Shown one piece after another: positions 24,837-37,127 of a stretch of 64,000 nucleotides of DNA. A program made the position numbers and the translations under genes. The DNA comes from Theocolax elegans (lineage: Eukaryota > Arthropoda > Insecta > Hymenoptera > Cerocephalidae), in the NCBI GenBank assembly GCA_026168455.1, contig CM047430.1, positions 67,991,044 to 68,055,043 on the forward strand, in the 5' to 3' direction. Position 1 is the first letter of the stretch. Each line of letters opens with the position of its first letter. The notes under the pieces were generated by a model. It was not told where the DNA came from, ran no database searches, and worked only from the letters and a program-made list of their open reading frames with translations.

Positions 24837-25179
24837 TTTCTAAAACAATTTAATTAATAATAATGTAGCTGGATGTAAGAATAATAAAGGTATTAGATTC
24901 TTCCACGTCACTGTGACCCTGTGCACCATTTCACCCAAGCGTTTTTTTTCTCGTTCTTTAACTCTGGTTCTCAATACTCTTACGTAAGATCCAATCGGTC
25001 AGAAAGAGCAACTAATACATCAAATATAATACAGAAAATAGAGAATAAGTTCAGAAAGAGAGAGAGAGGGATAGGTGGAAGAAAAAAAAGTCAAAGAGGA
25101 AATCCACAAACATAACTCACGCGTTGTATCGAGTGAAACGAGATAGTCGAAGCAATTATTAAGCAAAGTCGTAGAGAGT

Positions 25180-25388
25180 GAATGAGCTTTCGCGGAGGAA
25201 ATAACGAAGGCGAGAGGAACATTCGGCATTGTGGAAGGTCGCGAAAGCCGGAAGGCAATCCGCGTCAGGTAACAAGCAATATATATACACCGATCTGGTT
25301 TAGCGCTCGCGGATCGTCGGCTCGTTTGTATCGACGACGTTTTCGATCAGCTAGCTTTTATCATCCTTCCTTTCGTCTTGTTCACACA

Positions 25389-25428
<40 letters not shown>

Positions 25429-25664
25429 CACACACACGCACACGCACTCGTATGAGTGGTGGTTCTAGGCAGGAGTGGTATGTGCGCGAGCCAAGCTAAA
25501 GAAAGATCGGGAAGCGCCTTGGGCTTATCCATGGATTTGTGGCCATCGCCCGTATCGCCGTGCACCGCCTACTTATGAGACTTATCTCGTTGCGCGCGAG
25601 CCTTTCACGTCCGACTCGCGACCAATCCGATCGAGGACCGAGGTGCTGGAGATGAGGCGGGCAG
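25180..25664 (+). promoter_or_regulatory. Candidate promoter and first exon, copy A
   Basis: A CpG-rich block with an ATATATATA element at about 25280 ends at CAG|GTGAGTAT (exon end 25664), a near-ideal 5' splice site. The last ATG before the donor (25652) would give only four codons plus one base; a longer plus frame from 25475 also crosses the donor. Neither protein is recognisable, so a noncoding or 5' UTR exon is the likelier reading. Identical versions occur in B (donor at 30651, minus) and C (donor at 37127, plus). Confidence 0.25.
25391..25440. repeat. (CA)n microsatellite, copy A
   Basis: A CA tract with CG interruptions. Copy C keeps the same length at about 36854-36903, while inverted copy B has a shorter version at about 30877-30902. 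Confidence 0.9.
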
Positions 25665-28143
25665 GTGAGTATGCGAACGATCCACCGTTCCCCCGTGGGA
25701 GGAACTTCGTACCTACGATCTTTCCTCCCAGACTTTCATTTCGCGAATTCATCATTATAATACTATTATTTCATTGTTTTAATGCGCTATTCACCAATTT
25801 TTACTATATTAGCCACCATCGGAAATAAAACCGTGCCTCATCCACAATTTATTTATCTATATAATTCACTGATAATATTAAATATTATAATAATAATAAT
25901 TAGAAAAAGAAAAATAAAAATAAAAAATCTTTAGAGCCACGTAATATTTATTTATTTATATCAACTGAATATTTTGCCAATTGTATGCAAAGACAAATTT
26001 TATTAAATTCTGCTATATTTTATAGCAAATATTACACGTATATAGGTATAAAGTAATATTTATTGTAAATCATTTTAAATGTTACTATAAACGTACAAAT
26101 TTTTGCTATACAAATATAGTATTATATAAATTATATACATATAAATAAAGTGATTTTTATTAAACGGTTTTTCTCACATACGTATCATTTATAATATGAA
26201 CAAGCCGCATTTATTCAACTTATTTTACCTTCGATGCCAATGTTGTAAGTAGCTGCATAACCGATTGCGCACAACATAAAAATAAATAAAAAAAGTTTGC
26301 GCAACATAATTGTTTTAAGGCTGCTTTGCGGTATAATTTAATTACTTTGTTATTTAAAAAGTATTATAACCGTCTGCAAATTAGTTTAATTTGCAACTTC
26401 CTGCTTAACCCGAATGAAGACATCAGTCGTAACCGTAAAAGACAATCATTCACTGCCAAAACGAAAACACCTTTCTCAATGTATATATAGTTAAATTCTA
26501 ATGACATAACGAGTTTAGGCTACAAATTTCCGTACGTCAATGGGCTTTCGAAGGGGAAGTGACGTTTGAACATAGAAATAAAATATTCGTTAATTGCATA
26601 CGTATTTTTTGCAAATGTACCGAATGACTGAGCGAATCCAAGTATCGAGAACGCATACGAACATCTAAAGATACTAAGGGACTCAATTCCAATGCAATAA
26701 TCGCGAGCTTGCTCCCGCTTTTCCAGTTGCTCGGGATTCCAATCTCATCCCGAGCATTATTCATGCTTGAGGGCTTTGCTATTCACGCGAGGCGCACACT
26801 CAAATCGGCCTCGACTCATTAACGGATCTCTATCGTTTTATCTCTTTCTTCCTATATATATATATATATATCTTCTCTCTTTCTCTCTTTCTTGCGTCAA
26901 CAACAGACAGAGCAAACGAGAAAAGGATGAATATTTTTCTTTCCAAGACGCGAAGGAGAGAGCGATGGATATAGGAAAGAAAAGGTAAAATGAGAACAAA
27001 GAGGAAGAAGAGATTGATCAATAACTTTTTTTTCCATTGACTTTACAATCATCTTGTGGTGAATTTTAGATTTTTTTACATTCAGTTTTTTTTGCATACT
27101 TTTGTTTATATGATTATTTTACTATTAATGTATAAGAAATATTTCTTGAATTTAATTTATCGAACGATAATTAAGTGTATTCAATAATTTTTGTATTATG
27201 AATCAATACTCTTTATCCGTAATCCGTTTTTTGGGCATATTGTTCTCGCCGTAGGATATTTCAAGGTACGAGTTTACTTAATGTAACCCGAAATTTCAGG
27301 AAGATCAAGTAAATGATTATTATCTTTAGTCAATTTTTTAAAATCATTTAATAATATATATAAAATTCTAAATATATAAAATATGTGCAAGTATAAAATA
27401 ATAATAATATAATTAGTGATACATTTTTCTACAATAATGTAAATAAACAATTTATAAATCATTATTATCAAAGTATCGGTTAACGTGTAATGGATATACA
27501 TATTTATAATTTTACATATCGGTAATCAGTGTAAAGAATTTTATATTTATTTAGATCATTTGAATTTAAATGTACGAAAGCCCTGTTATTAATTTTGTTC
27601 AAACAATGCGCAGCAAGAAATCGATGAAAGTGCGGACAAAGTAATAAATAAACCTTTAAGGCCTTAGGCCACAGATTCGAGATTTATGATATTGTAATAC
27701 CGTTATTCTGGCTTAATAGTGGTAATCATTTTTTAATTTAGATTAAGAGATTTACTAATGCTTTATATTAACATTAAAATAGTTTTTTTTAGACGTCTTT
27801 TATGTATTTTGTGCCATCGAATTTGTGTTTTCCTTTGGTAATATTTCGAAAAGATTATAATTGTTAAGAATAATCGTATTCAACGTTAAAATAGTAGAGC
27901 ACGTATAAAAAATTTAAAAAAGAAGGGATTTACGAAATAGCGTATTAAATAATTATTAGGGGGAAGATTGTGAAATAATTTTGATTCAATTCATAGAGAA
28001 GTAACAACAACTGAAAAGCGAATAATAGTAATAAAAAAGAGGGGAAAAAAGGTAGAAGGAGTCAGAAGTGAGAGTACAGGACATATAAAAGCGAAAATTC
28101 CTTCGTTCGAAGTTTCGTTTCTGTAGCCTCGAAGTGGGTGTCT

Positions 28144-28184
28144 TCTCTCACGCGCCACCGGCTTCATCCACCTTCACCGAGAGA
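28144..28184. other. Junction 1: A/B fold-back breakpoint and palindrome centre
   Basis: Copy A stops after TCTCTC (28144-28149). The next bases read into the complement of segment z, and y resumes inverted from GAGAGA at 28179-28184. The unpaired spacer is 29 bases. By comparison with copy C, both parental sequences contain TCTCTC at the join, so the breakpoint has 6-bp microhomology. The result is a near-perfect palindrome with arms of about 5.5 kb, continuing through segment x to about 5.9 kb. Confidence 0.9.
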
Positions 28185-30650
28185 AGACACCCCTTCGAGG
28201 CTACAGAAACGAAACTTCGAACGAAGGAATTTTCGCTTTTATATGTCCTGTACTCTCACTCTGACTCCTTCTACCTTTTTCCCCTCTTTTTTATTACTAT
28301 TATTCGCTTTTCAGTTGTTGTTACTTCTCTATGAATTGAATCAAATTATTTCACAATCTTCCCCCCTAATAATTATTTAATACGCTATTTCGTAAATCCC
28401 TTCTTTTTTAAATTTTTTATACGTGCTCTACTATTTTAACGTGAATACGATTATTCTTAACAATTATAATCTTTTCGAAATATTACCAAAGGAAAACACA
28501 AATTCGATGGCACAAAATACATAAAGGACGTCTAAAAAAAACTATTTTAATGTTAATATAAAGCATTAGTAAATCTCTTAATCTAAATTAAAAATGATTA
28601 CCACTATTAAGCCAGAATAACGGTATTACAATATCATAAATCTCGAATCTGTGGCCTAAGGCCTTAAAGGTTTATTTATTACTTTGTCCGCACTTTCATC
28701 GATTTCTTGCTGCGCATTGTTTGAACAAAATTAATAACAGGGCTTTCGTACATTTAAATTCAAATGATCTAAATAAATATAACAAATTCTTTACACTGAT
28801 TACCGATATGTAAAATTATAAATATGTATATCCATTACACGTTAACCGATACTTTGATAATAATGATTTATAATTGTTTATTTACATTATTGTAGAAAAA
28901 TGTATCACTAATTATATTATTATTATTTTATACTTGCACATATTTTATATATTTAGAATTTTATATATATTATTAAATGATTTTAAAAAATTGACTAAAG
29001 ATAATAATCATTTACTTGATCTTCCTGAAATTTCGGGTTACATTAAGTAAACTCGTACCTTGAAATATCCTACGGCGAGAACAATATGCCCAAAAAACGG
29101 ATTACGGATAAAGAGTATTGATTCATAATACAAAAATTATTGAATACACTTAATTATCGTTCGATAAATTAAATTCAAGAAATATTTCTTATACATTAAT
29201 AGTAAAATAATCATATAAACAAAAGTATGCAAAAAAAACTGAATGTAAAAAAATCTAAAATTCACCACAAGATGATTGTAAAGTCAATGGAAAAAAAGTT
29301 ATTGATCAATCTCTTCTTCCTCTTTGTTCTCATTTTACCTTTTCTTTCCTATATCCATCGCTCTCTCCTTCGCGTCTTGGAAAGAAAAATATTCATCCTT
29401 TTCTCGTTTGCTCTGTCTGTTGTTGACGCAAGAAAGAGAGAAAGAGAGAAGAGATATATATATATATATAGGAAGAAAGAGATAAAACGATAGAGATCCG
29501 TTAATGAGTCGAGGCCGATTTGAGTGTGCGCCTCGCGTGAATAGCAAAGCCCTCAAGCATGAATAATGCTCGGGATGAGATTGGAATCCCGAGCAACTGG
29601 AAAAGCGGGAGCAAGCTCGCGATTATTGCATTGGAATTGAGTCCCTTAGTATCTTTAGATGTTCGTATGCGTTCTCGATACTTGGATTCGCTCAGTCATT
29701 CGGTACATTTGCAAAAAATACGTATGCAATTAACGAATATTTATTTCTATGTTCAAACGTCACTTCCCCTTCGAAAGCCCATTGACGTACGGAAATTTGT
29801 AGCCTAAACTCGTTATGTCATTAGAATTTAACTATATACATTGAGAAAGGTGTTTTCGTTTTGGCAGTGAATGATTGTCTTTTACGGTTACGACTGATGT
29901 CTTCATTCGGGTTAAGCAGGAAGTTGCAAATTAAACTAATTTGCAGACGGTTATAATACTTTTTAAATAACAAAGTAATTAAATTATACCGCAAAGCAGC
30001 CAAAACAATTATGTTGCGCAAACTTTTTTTATTATTTTTATGTTGTGCGCAATCGGTTATGCAGCTACTTACAACATTGGCATCGAAGGTAAAATAAGTT
30101 GAATAAATGCGGCTTGTTCATATTATAAATGATACGTATGTGAGAAAAACCGTTTAATAAAAATCACTTTATTTATATGTATATAATTTATATAATACTA
30201 TATTTGTATAGCAAAAATTTGTACGTTTATAGTAACATTTAAAATGATTTACAATAAATATTACTTTATACCTATATACGTGTAATATTTGCTATAAAAT
30301 ATAGCAGAATTTAATAAAATTTGTCTTTGCATACAATTGGCAAAATATTCAGTTGATATAAATAAATAAATATTACGTGGCTCTAAAGATTTTTTATTTT
30401 TATTTTTCTTTTTCTAATTATTATTATTATAATATTTAATATTATCAGTGAATTATATAGATAAATAAATTGTGGATGAGGCACGGTTTTATTTCCGATG
30501 GTGGCTAATATAGTAAAAATTGGTGAATAGCGCATTAAAACAATGAAAATAGTATTATAATGATGAATTCGCGAAATGAAAGTCTGGGAGGAAAGATCGT
30601 AGGTACGAAGTTCCTCCCACGGGGGAACGGTGGATCGTTCGCATACTCAC

Positions 30651-30867
30651 CTGCCCGCCTCATCTCCAGCACCTCGGTCCTCGATCGGATTGGTCGCGAG
30701 TCGGACGTGAAAGGCTCGCGCGCAACGAGATAAGTCTCATAAGTAGGCGGTGCACGGCGATACGGGCGATGGCCACAAATCCATGGATAAGCCCAAGGCG
30801 CTTCCCGATCTTTCTTTAGCTTGGCTCGCGCACATACCACTCCTGCCTAGAACCACCACTCATACGA

Positions 30868-30901
<34 letters not shown>

Positions 30902-31130
30902 ACGTGTGTGAACAAGACGAAAGGAAGGATGATAAAAGCTAGCTGATCGAAAACGTCGTCGATACAAACGAGCCGACGATCCGCGAGCGCTAAACCAGAT
31001 CGGTGTATATATATTGCTTGTTACCTGACGCGGATTGCCTTCCGGCTTTCGCGACCTTCCACAATGCCGAATGTTCCTCTCGCCTTCGTTATTTCCTCCG
31101 CGAAAGCTCATTCACTCTCTACGACTTTGC
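30651..31130 (-). promoter_or_regulatory. Candidate promoter and first exon, copy B
   Basis: Inverted equivalent of the block at 25180-25664, with the donor at 30651/30650 on the minus strand. It faces away from C and toward A. Confidence 0.2.
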
Positions 31131-31454
31131 TTAATAATTGCTTCGACTATCTCGTTTCACTCGATACAACGCGTGAGTTATGTTTGTGGATTTCCTCTTT
31201 GACTTTTTTTTCTTCCACCTATCCCTCTCTCTCTCTTTCTGAACTTATTCTCTATTTTCTGTATTATATTTGATGTATTAGTTGCTCTTTCTGACCGATT
31301 GGATCTTACGTAAGAGTATTGAGAACCAGAGTTAAAGAACGAGAAAAAAACGCTTGGGTGAAATGGTGCACAGGGTCACAGTGACGTGGAAGAATCTAAT
31401 ACCTTTATTATTCTTACATCCAGCTACATTTTATTAATTAAATTGTTTTAGAAA

Positions 31455-32289
31455 ATGTATTTGACGAACGACGATACTGACGTATGCGACAACTTTATTA
31501 TTGCAGCAGGCATATACATCATAATAATAACAAAACATTATGTCGTAATGTTTCCGTATAAATCACATTCGAGACAATATTTTGCCAATAAAATACTTAT
31601 AAAAATGTCGCCAAAAAGGTTGATCGTTCAAAATTTTTCAAAGATCACGCTATTGTCCCGCAAGTCTATAGAACGAACTAAACGCAACGACAATGACGTG
31701 ACGGATAGGTTCAGCCCCGAACGAATGACGAAGACCAATCGTGACCTTCTTTCTTGTGGAATAACACCCACTATATATTACTATAGAAAAGTATCATCGT
31801 GCAAGGGAACTCCATATCCTACCCTCACGTCGAACGTGATGCAGGCTTCGTTGTGGATTTTCGTTCCCTCACCCACGATTCATCTCGAGTTTCCTTGCGG
31901 GAGAACAAAATTATCGGCAGATAAAATCTTGCCCCTTAAAAAAGTATTTCTAATTTGTCACGAAGTGAGGTTTCTTTTATCGATATTCAAGTTCGATAAG
32001 CATTCTAACGAAAATCTATTTAATTTACATTTTGATTTTTCGTTTAACGCAACTACTTGTAAATCGTTTTCTGCGAAGTGCGTTTAAGTTGAATTCACTA
32101 ATATATCAATTTACCAATACAAGAATTTATACTTTATTTGATATTCCCAGAGTATACGTCATTTTGACATTTTCCGCAGAACAATTTTCCTATTTAAATG
32201 TCGTTATACATGATTTTGAAAAAATTTCTGTTAAAGAACTTTTCTCGTCCTCGGTAAGAATGTCATATATTTGGTTCGATAGAAAATGA
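31455..32289 (+). pseudogene. Possible decayed open frame, copy B
   Basis: Here a 210-codon frame runs unbroken from ATG at 31455 to 32087, and an 85-codon frame overlaps its end in another register (32032-32289). The register change lies in a T run (four T in B, five in A). The protein is unrecognised. It is the longest non-repetitive frame in the window, and it exists only because of one-base differences from A and C. Confidence 0.25.
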
Positions 32290-34088
32290 AATTAGTTTTT
32301 TTAAAGTATAGCAATTAATTGTATTATTAGTGTTATTCTGGTACTCTTGTGTTATTAACAATTTTACTGATAATATTTTTTCATTAATGTATTGAGTACA
32401 TGATCCAACAACATATTTTTTAAAACTCGTTATATATATTGTATACTCATTTTAAATATGTACAAGTTCGGTTGAAATATATTTTACCCTAAGAAGTTAC
32501 AAAGATAAATTTCGCACGTATTCGTATTACAAAGAGTAGAAGGTAAACTTGGATGAGAAGTAAAACCTGTCACACAAAAGATTCAGTTTACGTTAGCAAA
32601 ATCATTTGACTGCATTATATACCTACAATTGCAAAGATCTTCTTAAAAGCTGTACAAGCAGATTTGGATTTGAGGATCGAGAGTGGAAGGACAAAATGAA
32701 ATGAGGGTCGCGGGTATGTCGTGTAAGGGCCACAGATGCTGCATCCCCTCAAAGAAAGAAAAAGAAAAAAAAAGTCGGGAAAAAGGCAATAGAGCGAGCG
32801 CATCCGTGTTTTCCTCGACAGCAAGATAGTACAATGATGTCCGAGACGAGGGTCCGCACGGCACGGCACTATCGGAAATCGAGACCGAGCGAATCGGAGC
32901 TCTGGCGCAAAAGCGAATCCAGGGTGAAGGAGGGGATTTACCAGTCTACGGTATACGAGGGGAGTTTCTCTCTCTTTCTTCCGCGAGCGACGTCGTCATT
33001 AATAAAAGTGTCAATGGTGTCAGTGGACTAATGTCGGTAGTCGCTCCAACTGCACGGGCCGTGCCTGCGCGTATTGGAGAAAAAGTTGAAGGTGGGGGTC
33101 GACAGGATTCCACCCTCTTTGATCTTACCCCGATGTTGCTGGTGCTGCTGCCGTTGCTGCCGCTGCGACGTCTTCCGCTGAAGGCAGCACCCTCCCCCCA
33201 TCCCTTCTCCTCTCTCGTGATCACCCCGAAGCCTCTGGAATTGCTTTTTGTGTACAAGCGAGCGAGATCCCATGATCGGAGTGAAACAAGGGAATTTTCG
33301 ACTATTATTACTCGAAATTATGGAGGCTTGTCACGGGCCTGAGATTTCTGATCTCATTTATTTCCTCTCTTTCTTTCTCCTGGATTCTCAAATTGACACG
33401 CGCTTGTCATTTTAAATCCAACTTTACTCCCTCTCTCTTATCGAAATGCTTTAACTGCTCTTATACTTACTGATGATCTGTATACGTATCGTCTCTCCTA
33501 ATACTTTGTTAAATTTTCATTTTTTTATACTTCCAAGGAGATTTTCTTTTATCTTAGGAAATTTAATTATTGTATTAAATACAATATACAAGAGACCTTG
33601 ATTAGAAGAAATTTTTCAAATATTCAATTTTTTAATTAGATATATAATTTCAGATAAATATAGCTTGTAAATATAGAATTAAGTTAAAAGTAATGATTTA
33701 AAAAGTATTCTAATTTTGTTTTGTAATATATAATAGGTATTTTTTAATTTGATATAATAAGTATAAAATTATATATATTTTTAAAAATTTAATAAATTAT
33801 AACAATTTCTCTTATCAATAAAACAATTTAAAATACTTTTGTTTAAATTTGTATTATTATAAATAATACAGAGCTACGTATAATTTCTTCGTATAATAGA
33901 GACAAGAGAATTTTAAATAATATACTATAGCATCGAATTAGAATACTCTATTAAAACTCTTAACTGCGCAATGAAATGTCTTATCTAAAAATTACCCTAG
34001 AAATTTGAATAAATTATATTTATATTAAAGCAATGTAAAAAATAATATATACGAAAGTAATCATTTGTAACTTTGGTTACCAGGTATC

Positions 34089-34093
34089 TTTAT
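34089..34093. other. Junction 2: B/C breakpoint
   Basis: Inverted segment x ends and direct segment y begins at a shared TTTAT. Comparison with copy A shows that both parental sequences (22189-22193 complement and 22624-22628) contain these five bases, with different bases on each side. This is 5-bp microhomology without any longer repeat. Confidence 0.9.
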
Positions 34094-35463
34094 CTGAAAT
34101 TATATATTCTAATTAAAAATTGAATATTTGAAAAATTTCTTCTAATCAAGGTCTCTTGTATATTGTATTTAATACAATAATTAAATTTCCTAAGATAAAA
34201 GAAAATCTCCTTGGAAGTATAAAAAAATGAAAATTTAACAAAGTATTAGGAGAGACGATACGTATACAGATCATCAGTAAGTATAAGAGCAGTTAAAGCA
34301 TTTCGATAAGAGAGAGGGAGTAAAGTTGGATTTAAAATGACAAGCGCGTGTCAATATTGAGAATCCAGGAGAAAGAAAGAGAGGAAATAAATGAGATCAG
34401 AAATCTCAGGCCCGTGACAAGCCTCCATAATTTCGAGTAATAATAGTCGAAAATTCCCTTGTTTCACTCCGATCATGGGATCTCGCTCGCTTGTACACAA
34501 AAAGCAATTCCAGAGGCTTCGGGGTGATCACGAGAGAGGAGAAGGGATGGGGGGAGGGTGCTGCCTTCAGCGGAAGACGTCGCAGCGGCAGCAACGGCAG
34601 CAGCACCAGCAACATCGGGGTAAGATCAAAGAGGGTGGAATCCTGTCGACCCCCCACCTTCAACTTTTTCTCCAATACGCGCAGGCACGGCCCGTGCAGT
34701 TGGAGCGACTACCGACATTAGTCCACTGACACCATTGACACTTTTATTAATGACGACGTCGCTCGCGGAAGAAAGAGAGAGAAACTCCCCTCGTATACCG
34801 TAGACTGGTAAATCCCCCTCCTTCACCCTGGATTCGCTTTTGCGCCAGAGCTCCGATTCGCTCGGTCTCGATTTCCGATAGTGCCGTGCCGTGCGGACCC
34901 TCGTCTCGGACATCATTGTACTATCTTGCTGTCGAGGAAAACACGGATGCGCTCGCTCTATTGCCTTTTTCCCGACTTTTTTTTTCTTTTCTTTCTTTGA
35001 GGGGATGCAGCATCTGTGGCCCTTACACGACATACCCGCGACCCTCATTTCATTTTGTCCTTCCACTCTCGATCCTCAAATCCAAATCTGCTTGTACAGC
35101 TTTTAAGAAGATCTTTGCAATTGTAGGTATATAATGCAGTCAAATGATTTTGCTAACGTAAACTGAATCTTTTGTGTGACAGGTTTTACTTCTCATCCAA
35201 GTTTACCTTCTACTCTTTGTAATACGAATACGTGCGAAATTTATCTTTGTAACTTCTTAGGGTAAAATATATTTCAACCGAACTTGTACATATTTAAAAT
35301 GAGTATACAATATATATATAACGAGTTTTAAAAAATATGTTGTTGGATCATGTACTCAATACATTAATGAAAAAAATATTATCAGTAAAATTGTTAATAA
35401 CACAAGAGTACCAGAATAACACTAATAATACAATTAATTGCTATACTTTTAAAAAAACTAATT

Positions 35464-36299
35464 TCATTTTCTATCGAACCAAATATATGACATTCTTACC
35501 GAGGACGAGAAAAGTTCTTTAACAGAAATTTTTTCAAAATCATGTATAACGACATTTAAATAGGAAAATTGTTCTGCGGAAAATGTCAAAATGACGTATA
35601 CTCTGGGAATATCAAATAAAGTATAAATTCTTGTATTGGTAAATTGATATATTAGTGAATTCAACTTAAACGCACTTCGCAGAAAACGATTTACAAGTAG
35701 TTGCGTTAAACGAAAAATCAAAAATGTAAATTAAATAGATTTTCGTTAGAATGCTTATCGAACTTGAATATCGATAAAAGAAACCTCACTTCGTGACAAA
35801 TTAGAAATACTTTTTAAGGGGCAAGATTTTATCTGCCGATAATTTTGTTCTCCCGCAAGGAAACTCGAGATGAATCGTGGGTGAGGGAACGAAAATCCAC
35901 AACGAAGCCTGCATCACGTTCGACGTGAGGGTAGGATATGGAGTTCCCTTGCACGATGATACTTTTCTATAGTATATATATAGTGGGTGTTATTCCACAA
36001 GAAAGAAGGTCACGATTGGTCTTCGTCATTCGTTCGGGGCTGAACCTATCCGTCACGTCATTGTCGTTGCGTTTAGTTCGTTCTATAGACTTGCGGGACA
36101 ATAGCGTGATCTTTGAAAAATTTTGAACGATCAACCTTTTTGGCGACATTTTTATAAGTATTTTATTGGCAAAATATTGTCTCGAATGTGATTTATACGG
36201 AAACATTACGACATAATGTTTTGTTATTATTATGATGTATATGCCTGCTGCAATAATAAAGTTGTCGCATACGTCAGTATCGTCGTTCGTCAAATACAT
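35464..36299 (-). pseudogene. Possible decayed open frame, copy C
   Basis: This matches the copy A version, but the middle frame is lost because a T run near 35811 has one base fewer. The first (35967-36299) and last (35464-35721) parts stay open. See copy A for the reasoning; the product is unrecognised. Confidence 0.2.
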
Positions 36300-36644
36300 T
36301 TTCTAAAACAATTTAATTAATAATAATGTAGCTGGATGTAAGAATAATAAAGGTATTAGATTCTTCCACGTCACTGTGACCCTGTGCACCATTTCACCCA
36401 AGCGTTTTTTTTCTCGTTCTTTAACTCTGGTTCTCAATACTCTTACGTAAGATCCAATCGGTCAGAAAGAGCAACTAATACATCAAATATAATACAGAAA
36501 ATAGAGAATAAGTTCAGAAAGAGAGAGAGAGGGATAGGTGGAAGAAAAAAAAGTCAAAGAGGAAATCCACAAACATAACTCACGCGTTGTATCGAGTGAA
36601 ACGAGATAGTCGAAGCAATTATTAAGCAAAGTCGTAGAGAGTGA

Positions 36645-36851
36645 ATGAGCTTTCGCGGAGGAAATAACGAAGGCGAGAGGAACATTCGGCATTGTGGAAG
36701 GTCGCGAAAGCCGGAAGGCAATCCGCGTCAGGTAACAAGCAATATATATACACCGATCTGGTTTAGCGCTCGCGGATCGTCGGCTCGTTTGTATCGACGA
36801 CGTTTTCGATCAGCTAGCTTTTATCATCCTTCCTTTCGTCTTGTTCACACA

Positions 36852-36891
<40 letters not shown>

Positions 36892-37127
36892 CACACACAC
36901 GCACACGCACTCGTATGAGTGGTGGTTCTAGGCAGGAGTGGTATGTGCGCGAGCCAAGCTAAAGAAAGATCGGGAAGCGCCTTGGGCTTATCCATGGATT
37001 TGTGGCCATCGCCCGTATCGCCGTGCACCGCCTACTTATGAGACTTATCTCGTTGCGCGCGAGCCTTTCACGTCCGACTCGCGACCAATCCGATCGAGGA
37101 CCGAGGTGCTGGAGATGAGGCGGGCAG
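36645..37127 (+). promoter_or_regulatory. Candidate promoter and first exon, copy C
   Basis: Same CpG-rich block and CAG|GTGAGTAT donor (exon end 37127) as in copy A. If the exon is real, copy C is the one whose downstream intron continues into unique sequence to the right, so it would be the most likely functional copy. Confidence 0.25.

Larger units (their letters stand above)
22189..28149 (+). repeat. Triplication copy A (segments x and y, direct)
   Basis: Segment x (22189-22628, 440 bp) and segment y (22624-28149, about 5.53 kb) are here in reference orientation, with unique sequence to the left. Segment y recurs inverted at 28179-33658 and direct at 34089-39609; x recurs inverted at 33654-34093. 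Within A are two CpG-rich blocks (about 22940-23650 and 25120-25730), a (CA)n tract and long AT-rich stretches. Differences from the other copies are nearly all one-base or microsatellite indels. A differs from both B and C at several places close to its right end (for example CAGAAGTG against CAGAGTG near 28066). Confidence 0.95.
28150..34093 (-). repeat. Triplication copy B (z, y, x, inverted)
   Basis: Read on the minus strand this is x (33654-34093), y (28179-33658), then z (28150-28178). It extends further than A at the z end and further than C at the x end, which gives the nested duplication-triplication-duplication layout. Segment y is about 45 bp shorter than in A or C, mostly because the CA tract is contracted. 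Other differences are homopolymer or TA-run indels. Confidence 0.95.
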
